A stretch of DNA of 9,366 nt. Origin: an uncultured bacterium (GTDB taxonomy: Bacteria > Verrucomicrobiota > Kiritimatiellia > RFP12 > UBA1067). The DNA lies in contig CACYEO010000062.1 in NCBI GenBank assembly GCA_902773475.1, forward strand, positions 1-9,366. The letters are read 5' to 3'. Below the pieces are notes generated by a model. That model was not told where the DNA came from, ran no database searches, and worked only from the letters and a program-made list of their open reading frames with translations. Made by a program: the position numbers and the translations under genes. This document shows positions 1 through 6,515 of this stretch, in pieces; the stretch's first letter is position 1; every line of letters starts with the position of its first letter.

Positions 1-199
1 CTTTTTGATTATGGGAAACAACTGTTTGAAACAACTTTCCTTTGGCGCGCGCTCGTTGTTTTTTCCAGTTGTTCCGGTTGTTTCCAGTCTCAAACCGGAT
101 GGGTGAAAAACACAGATGCGCCCGCAGAGCTTAGCCTGCAAGCGGCAAACCCGAAAGGTTTATGGACACTGCGATATTCTCTATTTGCAGGATATTTCA
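1..199. other. Non-coding region downstream of the deaminase gene
   Basis: I see no convincing gene here. The short plus-strand frames that open in it run straight into the antisense of the deaminase gene. The region is less GC-rich than the genes and has A/T-rich patches. It contains five copies of a GTTGTT(T)CC-like word in both orientations between 14 and 85, and a 5-bp hairpin at 147-161 (AAACC, CGAAA loop, GGTTT). Neither structure is followed by a T-run in the direction of the operon, so I cannot name an intrinsic terminator. The region probably ends the long minus-strand operon and may also hold control signals for a gene beyond position 1. Confidence 0.6.
14..85. repeat. Nested inverted repeat with GTTGTTTCC words
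   Basis: Positions 14-24 (GGAAACAACTG) pair with 66-75 (CAGTTGTTCC), giving ten base pairs with one bulged A at 18. Inside this, 29-35 pairs with 55-61 (seven base pairs around AACAAC/GTTGTT), leaving an apical loop at 36-54 that contains GGCGCGCGC. A further direct copy, GTTGTTTCC, lies at 77-85 and could replace 66-75 in pairing with 14-22 (nine perfect pairs). The structure could therefore switch between two pairings. No T-run follows on either strand, so a simple intrinsic terminator is unlikely. An operator, a structured untranslated region or a small mobile-repeat remnant all remain possible. Confidence 0.5.
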
Positions 200-1444
200 T
201 CAGATACGTGCGACGAGGCGTTTTGCTGCGGCGCGGGCTTCTTCAATTATCGCCTGTTCGCCGGGAATCACGCCGTTCCGCATAAGAACGCGGCCGTCGC
301 AGACCACGGTGTCTACCGCAGACGTCTCCGCCGCATACACCATGTCGCTTTCGAATCCAAATCCCGGCGCGAAACACGGGGCGTCCGCTTTGAGAAGGAT
401 GAAGTCCGCAAGCGCGCCAGGGCGTATTTCGCCGGCGTCGAGTCCGAACGCCTCCGCGCCGCCGCGCGTAGCGGCCCGCAACACCTCCCCCGCCGGCGCG
501 CACGCCGGATCGCCGCTTCCGGCTTTCGCGAGAAGCGCCGCGGCTTTCATTTCCGCGAACATGGAAAGCGAATTGTTCGAACACGCCCCGTCCGTTCCGA
601 TTGAATGGCGGCATCCGCCGGACGATACGGCGCGCGCGTAAGGGAAAATCCCGCTTGCGAGTTTCATGTTCGACTGCGCATTTTCAGCTATAACGGAGCG
701 GGTCGATGCTATGCGGGAGACGTCATCGTCAGACAGATGGACGCAGTGCGCGAGTATGGTTCTTTCGCCGAGGCACCCGCACCTGTCGAGCAGATCTACC
801 GGCGAACAGCCGTGCGCCTTCCGGCAACCGTCGACTTCCACGGCAGTCTCCGAAGCGTGGACATGGATGAACGCGCTTTCCCTGGCGGCGCGAGCGGCGA
901 TAGATTTCAGCGATTCCGGGCATACGGTATATACGGCGTGCGGGGCGTATGCGGCGAATACGCGCGCTTCGCGCGGATTGCGCGGGAGGTTTTCAAGCAG
1001 CCGCGCGCTTTCCACATTGCGCGGATCGTTCTTCCCGGGGCCTCCCGTTTCAATGGTCTGGACCGACACTGCGCAGCGGATTCCCGCGTCCTGAGCGGCG
1101 CGGGCGGCATCCTGCGCGAACCAGTACATGTCGTTCGCGAAGACGCATCCCGAACGTATCATTTCGACGGCCGCGAGACGCGTTCCGATATAGACATCTT
1201 CGCCGGACATTTTCGCTTCCAGCGGCCAGATCTTGTTCTGGAGCCAGTCCATCAGGCGCATGTCGTCCGCAAATCCGCGCAGCAGGCTCATAGCGAGGTG
1301 CGTATGCGTATTGTAGAATGCCGGCGAGAGGATCAGCCGCGGTTTGCCGCCGTCCGCAGCCGACGGTGCGATGGACGAAATGCGGTTGCCTTCGATTTCA
1401 AGGTCGACAGCTTTGCCGTTGAAAAGGAGATTGCAGAATTTCAT
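200..1444 (-). CDS. mtaD: Amidohydrolase, MTA/SAH deaminase-like (MtaD family)
   Basis: A 414-residue metal-dependent hydrolase of the MtaD/SAH deaminase group, close to the usual family length of about 430. The family hydrolytically deaminates 5'-methylthioadenosine or S-adenosylhomocysteine to the inosine form in the cytoplasm. Visible motifs in order: the first metal pair His47-x-His49 in NTHTHLAMSLLRG, then DWL; APHAVYTVCPE with His169; HVHASET with metal His196 and catalytic Glu199; LAHCVH with His233; SNMKLASG at about 258-265; and GTDG with metal Asp285. The C-terminal part (GEIRPGALADFILL) is the usual beta-sandwich. The stretch before SNMKLASG reads IAENAQ rather than the more usual AHNP-type sequence, which may affect substrate choice. 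It starts with ATG nine bases after the fumarase beta stop, without a clear Shine-Dalgarno sequence, so it may depend on coupling. Relatives include aminodeoxyfutalosine deaminases of menaquinone synthesis and guanine or chlorohydrolase-type enzymes, so the exact substrate is not settled. Confidence 0.83.
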   Translation of the reverse strand: MKFCNLLFNGKAVDLEIEGNRISSIAPSAADGGKPRLILSPAFYNTHTHLAMSLLRGFADDMRLMDWLQNKIWPLEAKMSGEDVYIGTRLAAVEMIRSGCVFANDMYWFAQDAARAAQDAGIRCAVSVQTIETGGPGKNDPRNVESARLLENLPRNPREARVFAAYAPHAVYTVCPESLKSIAARAARESAFIHVHASETAVEVDGCRKAHGCSPVDLLDRCGCLGERTILAHCVHLSDDDVSRIASTRSVIAENAQSNMKLASGIFPYARAVSSGGCRHSIGTDGACSNNSLSMFAEMKAAALLAKAGSGDPACAPAGEVLRAATRGGAEAFGLDAGEIRPGALADFILLKADAPCFAPGFGFESDMVYAAETSAVDTVVCDGRVLMRNGVIPGEQAIIEEARAAAKRLVARI

Positions 1445-1453
1445 GGCTGGAGT

Positions 1454-2023
1454 TTAGCAAATGGCGGCGAGCCTGGCGGCGGAAACGCGGGCGGTTTCCT
1501 CGAAAAGCGAAACACCGTGCGTATCCATTGCGACAACGGCGGGGAAATCCTCCATCTCGAATTCCCATGCGGCCTCCGCCGCGCCGAATTCTTCGAGAAA
1601 CGCCACGGAACGGACGCGTTTGACGGATTTCGCCGCGACTGCGGCCGCGCCGCCGACCGCCTGGAGGTAGACGCAGCCGCATTTCGCACAGGCTTCGAGC
1701 GTTGCAGAATCCATCCCGCCCTTGCCGATCACCAGCCGGACCCCGCACTTTTCTATCAACGCGGGTTCGTAAGGATTTTCGCGCACGCTTGTCGTGGGGC
1801 CAGCGGCGACTACGCGCCACTCCCCCCGGGCGTCCTTCACGACCACCGGGCCGCAGTGGTATAGCGCCCCGTCTTTCAGGGAAAACGGCAGTCTGCCGCC
1901 GTCGGCGAAATACTTGTGGAAACGGTCGCGTCCGGTGCGGACGGGGCCTGAAACGAGAACGGCGTCACCGGCGCGAAGCGCGCGTACGTCTTTTTCCGTA
2001 AATGGCCAGACGAGGTTTTTCAC
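1454..2023 (-). CDS. Class I fumarase/tartrate dehydratase, beta subunit
   Basis: The 189-residue C-terminal-domain subunit of a two-subunit [4Fe-4S] fumarate hydratase or L-tartrate dehydratase (TtdB/FumA C-terminal family). With the alpha subunit it would interconvert fumarate and malate by reversible addition of water, in the cytoplasm. Family motifs are all present: SGPVRTGRDRFHK (residues 25-37), YHCGPVV (55-61), AAGPTTSVR (73-81), GKGGM (100-104) and MDTHG (166-170). I chose the GTG at 2021-2023, which overlaps the alpha-subunit stop as GTGA and yields VKNLVWPFTEKDV, matching the normal start of TtdB proteins. A GTG 36 bases upstream (2057-2059) would add 12 residues that are only the alpha C-terminus read in another frame, and it has no Shine-Dalgarno sequence. 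Fumarase and tartrate dehydratase cannot be separated from sequence alone; fumarase is the commoner role. Confidence 0.9.
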   Translation of the reverse strand: MKNLVWPFTEKDVRALRAGDAVLVSGPVRTGRDRFHKYFADGGRLPFSLKDGALYHCGPVVVKDARGEWRVVAAGPTTSVRENPYEPALIEKCGVRLVIGKGGMDSATLEACAKCGCVYLQAVGGAAAVAAKSVKRVRSVAFLEEFGAAEAAWEFEMEDFPAVVAMDTHGVSLFEETARVSAARLAAIC

Positions 2024-2868
2024 CGGAAAACGATCCTTCCCCTGCGCGCCGCCCAGCACAGATAGGCGACAGTGACGAAAAACGAGGCGGGAACGCGCGG
2101 CAGCGCGCCGATTTTCACGCCTAGGAGCGTTGTTTTGCCGCCAAGCCCCATAGGGCCGATTCCAAGGGAATTGGCTTCGCGCAGAACGCGCTTTTCGAGT
2201 TTTGCAAGTTCCGGGACGGCGTTTTCGTCGTCAAGCCGCCTGAAAAGCTGGCGTTTCGCTTCGGCGAACGCGCTTGCGCGGTCGCCGCCCACGCACACGC
2301 CGAGAATCCCCGGTGCGCATCCGAAACCCTGCGCCTTGTGGACGGCGGCGAGCAGGCAGCGGCGTACGCCTTCCATATCGCGCCCCGCGCCGAGCGCGGC
2401 GTCGGGCAGGGAAAACTGGACAGACATGTTTTCGCTGCCGCCGCCCTTCATAAGGAGCGATACCGCGTTTTCCCAGTCATCGACGTAGTGGACGACTGGA
2501 GCGCCGTGGCAAACGTTAGACGCGACAGATCTGCCCGTCACGGAGTCGATCGTGTTCTGGCGCAGAAGTCCGCGTTCCGTCGCGCGCGCAACCGCCTTTG
2601 CGATCGTTTGCGGCGATACCTTGCGCCGCAGGGAAGAAGACACGTAGAACGACAGCGTGCCAGTGTCCTGGCAGAGCGGCGTGCCCTGTGCAGAGGCTAT
2701 GCGGACGTTTTCGAGAATCGTGTCAAGCACCACGCGGGCGCGGGATGCGCGCCCCTCGCGGCGCGCGGCGCGGCCAAGCGCCGCAAGCACGTCGTCCGGG
2801 AGCGTAGTGGAAGTGCGCTCGATCAGTCCGAGAATCCGCTCCTCCGGGCTTTGCCGGGGGGATTTCAC
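2020..2868 (-). CDS. Class I fumarase/tartrate dehydratase, alpha subunit
   Basis: The 282-residue N-terminal-domain subunit (TtdA/FumA N-terminal family), which carries the oxygen-sensitive [4Fe-4S] cluster. Motifs: GTPLCQDTG (62-70), HGAPVVHYVDD (121-131), MKGGGSENMS (140-149), GFGCAPGILGVCVGGD (181-196) and SLGIGPMGLGGKTT (234-247), ending VAYLCWAARRG (267-277). Cys66, Cys184 and Cys271 are the likely three cluster ligands, judged by position against the family; the fourth iron site is left free for substrate. The start is a GTG at 2866-2868 that overlaps the upstream stop as GTGA. The open frame runs on far upstream to 4455, but that extension is arginine-rich read-through of the neighbouring genes' wrong frame and not protein. 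A GAGAGG Shine-Dalgarno sequence sits six bases ahead. The enzyme suggests anaerobic or micro-oxic metabolism, since class I fumarases are oxygen-labile. Confidence 0.92.
   Translation of the reverse strand: MKSPRQSPEERILGLIERTSTTLPDDVLAALGRAARREGRASRARVVLDTILENVRIASAQGTPLCQDTGTLSFYVSSSLRRKVSPQTIAKAVARATERGLLRQNTIDSVTGRSVASNVCHGAPVVHYVDDWENAVSLLMKGGGSENMSVQFSLPDAALGAGRDMEGVRRCLLAAVHKAQGFGCAPGILGVCVGGDRASAFAEAKRQLFRRLDDENAVPELAKLEKRVLREANSLGIGPMGLGGKTTLLGVKIGALPRVPASFFVTVAYLCWAARRGRIVFR
2035..2043 (-). promoter_or_regulatory. Ribosome binding site, fumarase beta subunit
   Basis: AGGGGAAGG lies eleven bases ahead of the GTG at 2021-2023, inside the alpha-subunit coding end. It supports the downstream GTG, because the alternative GTG at 2057-2059 has only GTCGCCTATCT before it. 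The spacing is slightly long, so translational coupling through the GTGA overlap probably helps. Confidence 0.5.
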
Positions 2869-3332
2869 ATCAGACCTCTCGCGCGGAGAAGCTCCGCAAG
2901 ACGCGTCTGGAATTCGGCCGCGTCCTCCTGCGTCGGCCTGTAGCCGTCCTGCGAGAACGATTCGAATCCGAGTCTTCCGTAGGAATCGAGATACCAGCGT
3001 CCCGTCACGCCATCGGAGAACCGTGCGGTTCCGGCGGCGAGCGCGCCCGGCGGCACGACGGCGTCGGCTTCCACCGAAACGCCGCCGGCGGCTTCGTCCT
3101 GCGGCTGCGCCTGTCCGTTGTCCGCGTCCGTTTTCGCCGGTTCTTCTTTTTTTTCTTCCGGCGCGGACTGCGCGGCGAGGCTTATGCCTTTGTCTATCAT
3201 GTAGAGACGCGTATCGAGGAATGTCGCGACGATGCCAAACTCCTCTTTGAGCCTGCGGCGCACTCCGCCGATGGATTCTCCGTCCGCGATCCATGCGCGG
3301 ACGGCGTTTTCCTGTTCTTTCGATAGTTCCAT
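2865..3332 (-). CDS. Small conserved hypothetical protein, Verrucomicrobiota-type
   Basis: A 155-residue soluble protein of unknown function. The first 50 residues are helical and helix-turn-helix-like in pattern (KEQENAVRAWIADG, then VRRRLKEEFGI). A linker rich in Glu, Lys, Ala and Gln follows (about 56-80). A compact C-terminal module of about 60 residues then reads GTARFSDGVTGRWYLDSYGRLGF and DGYRPTQEDAAEFQTRL. From memory, proteins with this N-terminus and a 'SDG...W.LD..GRLG' module recur in Verrucomicrobiota genomes without an assigned role; I could not check this. There is no signal peptide or membrane segment. The ATG lies nine bases after the GspK-like stop with AGGACGGAAAA ahead of it, and the stop overlaps the fumarase alpha start. 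It sits at the join between the pseudopilin and metabolic parts of the operon. DNA binding by the N-terminus is a guess. Confidence 0.78.
   Translation of the reverse strand: MELSKEQENAVRAWIADGESIGGVRRRLKEEFGIVATFLDTRLYMIDKGISLAAQSAPEEKKEEPAKTDADNGQAQPQDEAAGGVSVEADAVVPPGALAAGTARFSDGVTGRWYLDSYGRLGFESFSQDGYRPTQEDAAEFQTRLAELLRARGLM
2875..2880 (-). promoter_or_regulatory. Ribosome binding site, fumarase alpha subunit
   Basis: GAGAGG lies six bases before the GTG at 2866-2868, within the last codons of the 155-residue gene. It fixes the start inside a much longer open frame. Confidence 0.55.
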
Positions 3333-3341
3333 TTTTCCGTC

Positions 3342-6300
3342 CTATTCGAACTGGTGATAGTAGAGAAGTCTCGTCCTGTGCGGCGCCTGCTGCTGCAGCG
3401 GCGGGCGCGGTTCGCGCCACACGAGCGCCACGGAGCGCGCGCCGAGCTGCGCCGGCGTGGAGCCGGTGTCCTCGCCGTTCACCATCTGCGGTTCGGCGCG
3501 GCAGAATACAAGGAAGAGCTGCTGGTCGTCGCCAAGGCAGTCGCGCCAGAATCCGTAGAGGAATTTCTTGTCGCACAGGTGCAGTTTTGCGGCGGCTCCG
3601 CCGCCTCCCAGATCCAGGCCGAGCATCTTTTCCGTATTCCCTTCCGAGAACCAGTCCCAGCCGTCGTAGACTTCGTACCATTCCGGCGCTTTCGCCCAGT
3701 CTGCGCCGTCGGACATCGCCTTTCTCCTGACATCGTCGAAAATGAACTTTGCAATTTTTTTCTGGTTTTCGCGCGTCATCACCGCGCCAGGGAATTCTTT
3801 TTTGAAGGAACTGTATCCGGGGGTGAACGTGTATTTCAAGGTCTGTTCGAGTTTTAGCGGCGTGCCTGAGTTTTTGTTGATGTTGTATCCCGCGCCCGCG
3901 CTCCACCAGTCGTAAGGAGTGTTCGCCACGAGCGCCAGACGTATCGGCGGCAGGTCGCTGTAGGGGTTGAGCCGCTGCATTCCGGTCTTCATGTTCACGA
4001 CTCCGAGGGAATAGAGGTTGTCGGAAGCTTTCCCGCCCTGGTTGAACAGGCGGAACGTGCGCCAGAAGCATTTTCCGTCGGGGTGTGTGGAAGAATACGC
4101 GCCGCCTTTGTAGCGGTCCGGATTGTCGAAACAGTCCCAGCGCGGAATCATTCCGAATTCGGCTATCGACTGGAGGTTCGTGCAGTTGGAGACGGCCATG
4201 AATATATCGCTGTCGCGTCCGTCCTGGTTGAGGAATTTTTCCTTCCAGACGTTCAAAGGCGCCGTGCCGGGGGCGGCCGCCATCCAGTTCTCGGGCGCGT
4301 AGTTGTACCGCGGGTCGCACGCCACGACTGCGGTATTGCCGTAGGAAAAGCTCAGCGTGTTGTTCCCGCCGCCCATTCCGCCGCCCATGCCCATTCCGCC
4401 GCCCATGCCCATTCCGCCGCCCATTCCGCCGGAGACGGCCCCCATGCAAATCCACATCAACACGTCTTCAGGTTTCTCCTTCTGGCGGAAATAAAGCTGG
4501 GGGTATCCAAGCTCCTTGCCGCTTGCGATGAACCGTTCGGAGTCGTCGATATCGCGTTCGTTGTAGTTTTTGTCATCCTCAAGGCACGCCGGCACAAGAT
4601 CGCAATACTTGCCGTCGTCTCCTTTTATGGCCACCCATACCGCGGTCCTGAAGACAAGCCCTCCGCCGAGAGCCTCCACAAGCGAGTTGATGTCCTTCAG
4701 TTGGAATTTCCCGGGCGCGAGGGGCGAACCGGCGGGATTCACGAGCAGGCATTCGTATTCGTAAGTGGCGGTCTTGCCCGGCTCGGCGGGCATTTTGATC
4801 TTGCGAAGGACGTCAATCTGCTTCCCGGAGCCGTCCGGCCTGAATCTTATGGACTGGAACGCTTCGTTTTCATCCGTCACGCCGTTTGACGGCACTGTTA
4901 TCTTTTCCTCCGCCGCGAGTTTGAAAGTCCAGCTGCACTTTTCAAATCCCGGATTGACGCCGCCGCTTCCGCTCTTGCCGCACCTGTCGGGGTCGCCGAC
5001 GGGGTATCCACCTTCGTAACCCTCAACGTCTTTATATTTGAGCCGCGAACTGTCGTTTGCTCCGTGCGCGCTCTCTATCCACACGCGGACGAACGCTTCG
5101 GCTTCGAAAGTCTTGCCCGCGAGATCTTCCGCATGTTTGAACGGGAACACCGTGGTCACACGGAGGTCTTTGAACGGCTTGTCCAGTTTAAGGGAGTATG
5201 TGGTGATGTCGTCGTTCCCGCCGCCGCTCTGGCTGCGCTGCACGGTGACGCCCTGCTCGTCCACGCCGAGTTCCACGGCGGCGACCATCGGCGCGCGCTC
5301 CGTGCAAGGCATCGCGAGGGACACGGGCGTGTCGTCCATGTCCAGATAGTCGAAGAGTATCGTGGCAAGTTCCGGGCCGTAGACTATCGGATCCTCCCCG
5401 TCGTCGCCTTTCGTGAGGTTAGCGCCGCTTTTCCAAGGCGTTCCGTTGGTTATTGTGCGTTTTTTGAAAATCTGCTTTATTGACATTTTGTCGTTGTTCT
5501 GCTTCCAAACATCGGCTTGGAACGGCTGGCCTTCCTCGTAGGCGAGGTTCGCGTAATAGCCCTTGCCGGGATTCTTTTCTTTCGGCCACCTGTTCGTGCT
5601 CCAGGAATCCGTGACGAACCATCCGCGCCGCGCGGACTTCAATATGTCGCCGTTTTCCAGATGGCTCGGCTCCTCCGCGCCTTCGTAGAAAAGGTTCGTC
5701 CTTCCCTTCGCCTTCCCCTGCCCGCCAAGGAGGTATTCGTAGTACGGAGAAAGCATCCCGAGTTCCTTGAAACTCGATTTCGTGGATTTCGCGAGCGCGG
5801 CGTTGAAGTCCATGAGCGAAACGAACGGCACGCCGGAACTGCCGCTGCCGCGGTTGTCGAGGAATTTCCCGAAGTCTTCGGCGGCGGCTCCGCTGTCGTC
5901 GCCGGGGTCGAATTTTTCGCCGCTGCCGTCCATCCACAGGTATGCGAGCGATATGCGGTCGAACGCGCCGGACGTGCGCGCCCCCGGGCGGAGTTTGTTC
6001 ACGTCGAGAAAGTCGGACACGTTCAAGACCGTATATGCGCAACGGGCGATTTCGAAATTGAAACGCTGCCAGATCGCCGTGCTGGTATGCCGCGAATGCT
6101 GGCGCGCATCGTTCACCGCGGCGGGTGGGATGTACGCAAGTCCTTCCATCGAAAGCGTGGCCACGGTGTCGGTGAACCTTTCCACCGTCTTGCCTTTTGG
6201 ATACAGAACGCGCCCCTTCCAACGGCCGGAAAGTTCGCCGAGACCCGGAAAGCGGTGCGCGAGATGGGCGTGGTCTTCGCCCTCGAATGATTCTTCTATG

Positions 6301-6515
6301 GCGTCCTTGGCGAAAGCCAGCGTGGCGCGGCAGAAGTGGCGCGTGGAAACAGAGTTTCTGTAGCCGGACGACGACAGCCGCTCCGTGCGCATATACACGG
6401 AAAACGCCACTGCGGAAACCAGCATGAACGATACGAAGCCCAGCACTATCAGCAGCGCCGAACCCTTGCGGCGGCTTCCCGCCGCCGCAAGCCTGCGGAG
6501 AAATCCGAGTTTCAC
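3342..6515 (-). CDS. Giant GspK-like pseudopilin, Verru_Chthon cassette A-like
   Basis: A 1057-residue protein with a prepilin-like N-terminus: basic leader (FLRRLAAAGSRRKG), Gly18 as the likely cleavage site, then SALLIVLGFVSFMLVSAVAF as the membrane helix. Position +5 of the mature form is Ile rather than Glu, as in GspK, the tip pseudopilin of type II secretion. A helix with TRHFCRATLAFAKDAIEE follows, also GspK/PilX-like. Most GspK proteins have about 300-350 residues, so some 700 extra residues form a large periplasmic or surface region of unknown fold. It includes a Gly-Met repeat at about 696-716. The C-terminus (GARSVALVWREPRPP, then HRTRLLYYHQFE) resembles, from memory, the end of cassette A proteins. 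The start is a GTG overlapping the upstream stop as GTGA, six bases after GGGAGGG. Encoded next to the H-, I-, J- and G-like pseudopilins, it is the natural candidate for the pseudopilus tip. A displayed adhesin or binding role is inference. Confidence 0.8.
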   Translation of the reverse strand: MKLGFLRRLAAAGSRRKGSALLIVLGFVSFMLVSAVAFSVYMRTERLSSSGYRNSVSTRHFCRATLAFAKDAIEESFEGEDHAHLAHRFPGLGELSGRWKGRVLYPKGKTVERFTDTVATLSMEGLAYIPPAAVNDARQHSRHTSTAIWQRFNFEIARCAYTVLNVSDFLDVNKLRPGARTSGAFDRISLAYLWMDGSGEKFDPGDDSGAAAEDFGKFLDNRGSGSSGVPFVSLMDFNAALAKSTKSSFKELGMLSPYYEYLLGGQGKAKGRTNLFYEGAEEPSHLENGDILKSARRGWFVTDSWSTNRWPKEKNPGKGYYANLAYEEGQPFQADVWKQNNDKMSIKQIFKKRTITNGTPWKSGANLTKGDDGEDPIVYGPELATILFDYLDMDDTPVSLAMPCTERAPMVAAVELGVDEQGVTVQRSQSGGGNDDITTYSLKLDKPFKDLRVTTVFPFKHAEDLAGKTFEAEAFVRVWIESAHGANDSSRLKYKDVEGYEGGYPVGDPDRCGKSGSGGVNPGFEKCSWTFKLAAEEKITVPSNGVTDENEAFQSIRFRPDGSGKQIDVLRKIKMPAEPGKTATYEYECLLVNPAGSPLAPGKFQLKDINSLVEALGGGLVFRTAVWVAIKGDDGKYCDLVPACLEDDKNYNERDIDDSERFIASGKELGYPQLYFRQKEKPEDVLMWICMGAVSGGMGGGMGMGGGMGMGGGMGGGNNTLSFSYGNTAVVACDPRYNYAPENWMAAAPGTAPLNVWKEKFLNQDGRDSDIFMAVSNCTNLQSIAEFGMIPRWDCFDNPDRYKGGAYSSTHPDGKCFWRTFRLFNQGGKASDNLYSLGVVNMKTGMQRLNPYSDLPPIRLALVANTPYDWWSAGAGYNINKNSGTPLKLEQTLKYTFTPGYSSFKKEFPGAVMTRENQKKIAKFIFDDVRRKAMSDGADWAKAPEWYEVYDGWDWFSEGNTEKMLGLDLGGGGAAAKLHLCDKKFLYGFWRDCLGDDQQLFLVFCRAEPQMVNGEDTGSTPAQLGARSVALVWREPRPPLQQQAPHRTRLLYYHQFE
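4369..4428. repeat. In-frame tandem repeat encoding Gly-Met
   Basis: Two exact 18-base units (plus strand CCGCCCATGCCCATTCCG at 4381-4398 and 4399-4416) are flanked on each side by a 12-base short form, CCGCCCATTCCG (4369-4380 and 4417-4428). The array is therefore 12-18-18-12. On the coding strand it gives GGMGM/GGM-type glycine-methionine sequence in the middle of the giant GspK-like protein. Units of 12 and 18 bases keep the reading frame, so length variation by slippage would be tolerated. Confidence 0.9.

Noticed and set aside
14..87. The GTTGTTTCC repeats as a CRISPR array
   Set aside because: The copies are 8-12 bases, irregularly spaced (2-13 bases apart) and in both orientations, with no spacer-length regularity.
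147..161. Hairpin AAACC-CGAAA-GGTTT as a terminator for the operon
   Set aside because: The stem is only five base pairs, mostly A-T, and no T-run follows on the minus strand.
103..285. A small 60-codon plus-strand frame in the left non-coding region
   Set aside because: Its second half is antisense to the deaminase end, and its composition and lack of a ribosome site do not support a gene.
605..1864. A 419-codon plus-strand open frame
   Set aside because: It lies antisense to the deaminase and fumarase beta genes, both with intact family motifs. Its translation is low-complexity and Arg/Ala/Gly-rich with no recognisable domain, as expected in GC-rich DNA.
2869..4455. Upstream part of an 811-codon minus-strand open frame that ends in the fumarase alpha gene
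   Set aside because: It is antiparallel-free shadow: the same strand already encodes the GspK-like and 155-residue proteins in other frames with clear family features. The extension is Arg/Gly-rich with no motifs, and only the last 282 codons are real.
4083..4889. Plus-strand frame with repeated Ala-His-Ser sequence
   Set aside because: The repeat is only the antisense reading of the Gly-Met array in the GspK-like gene.
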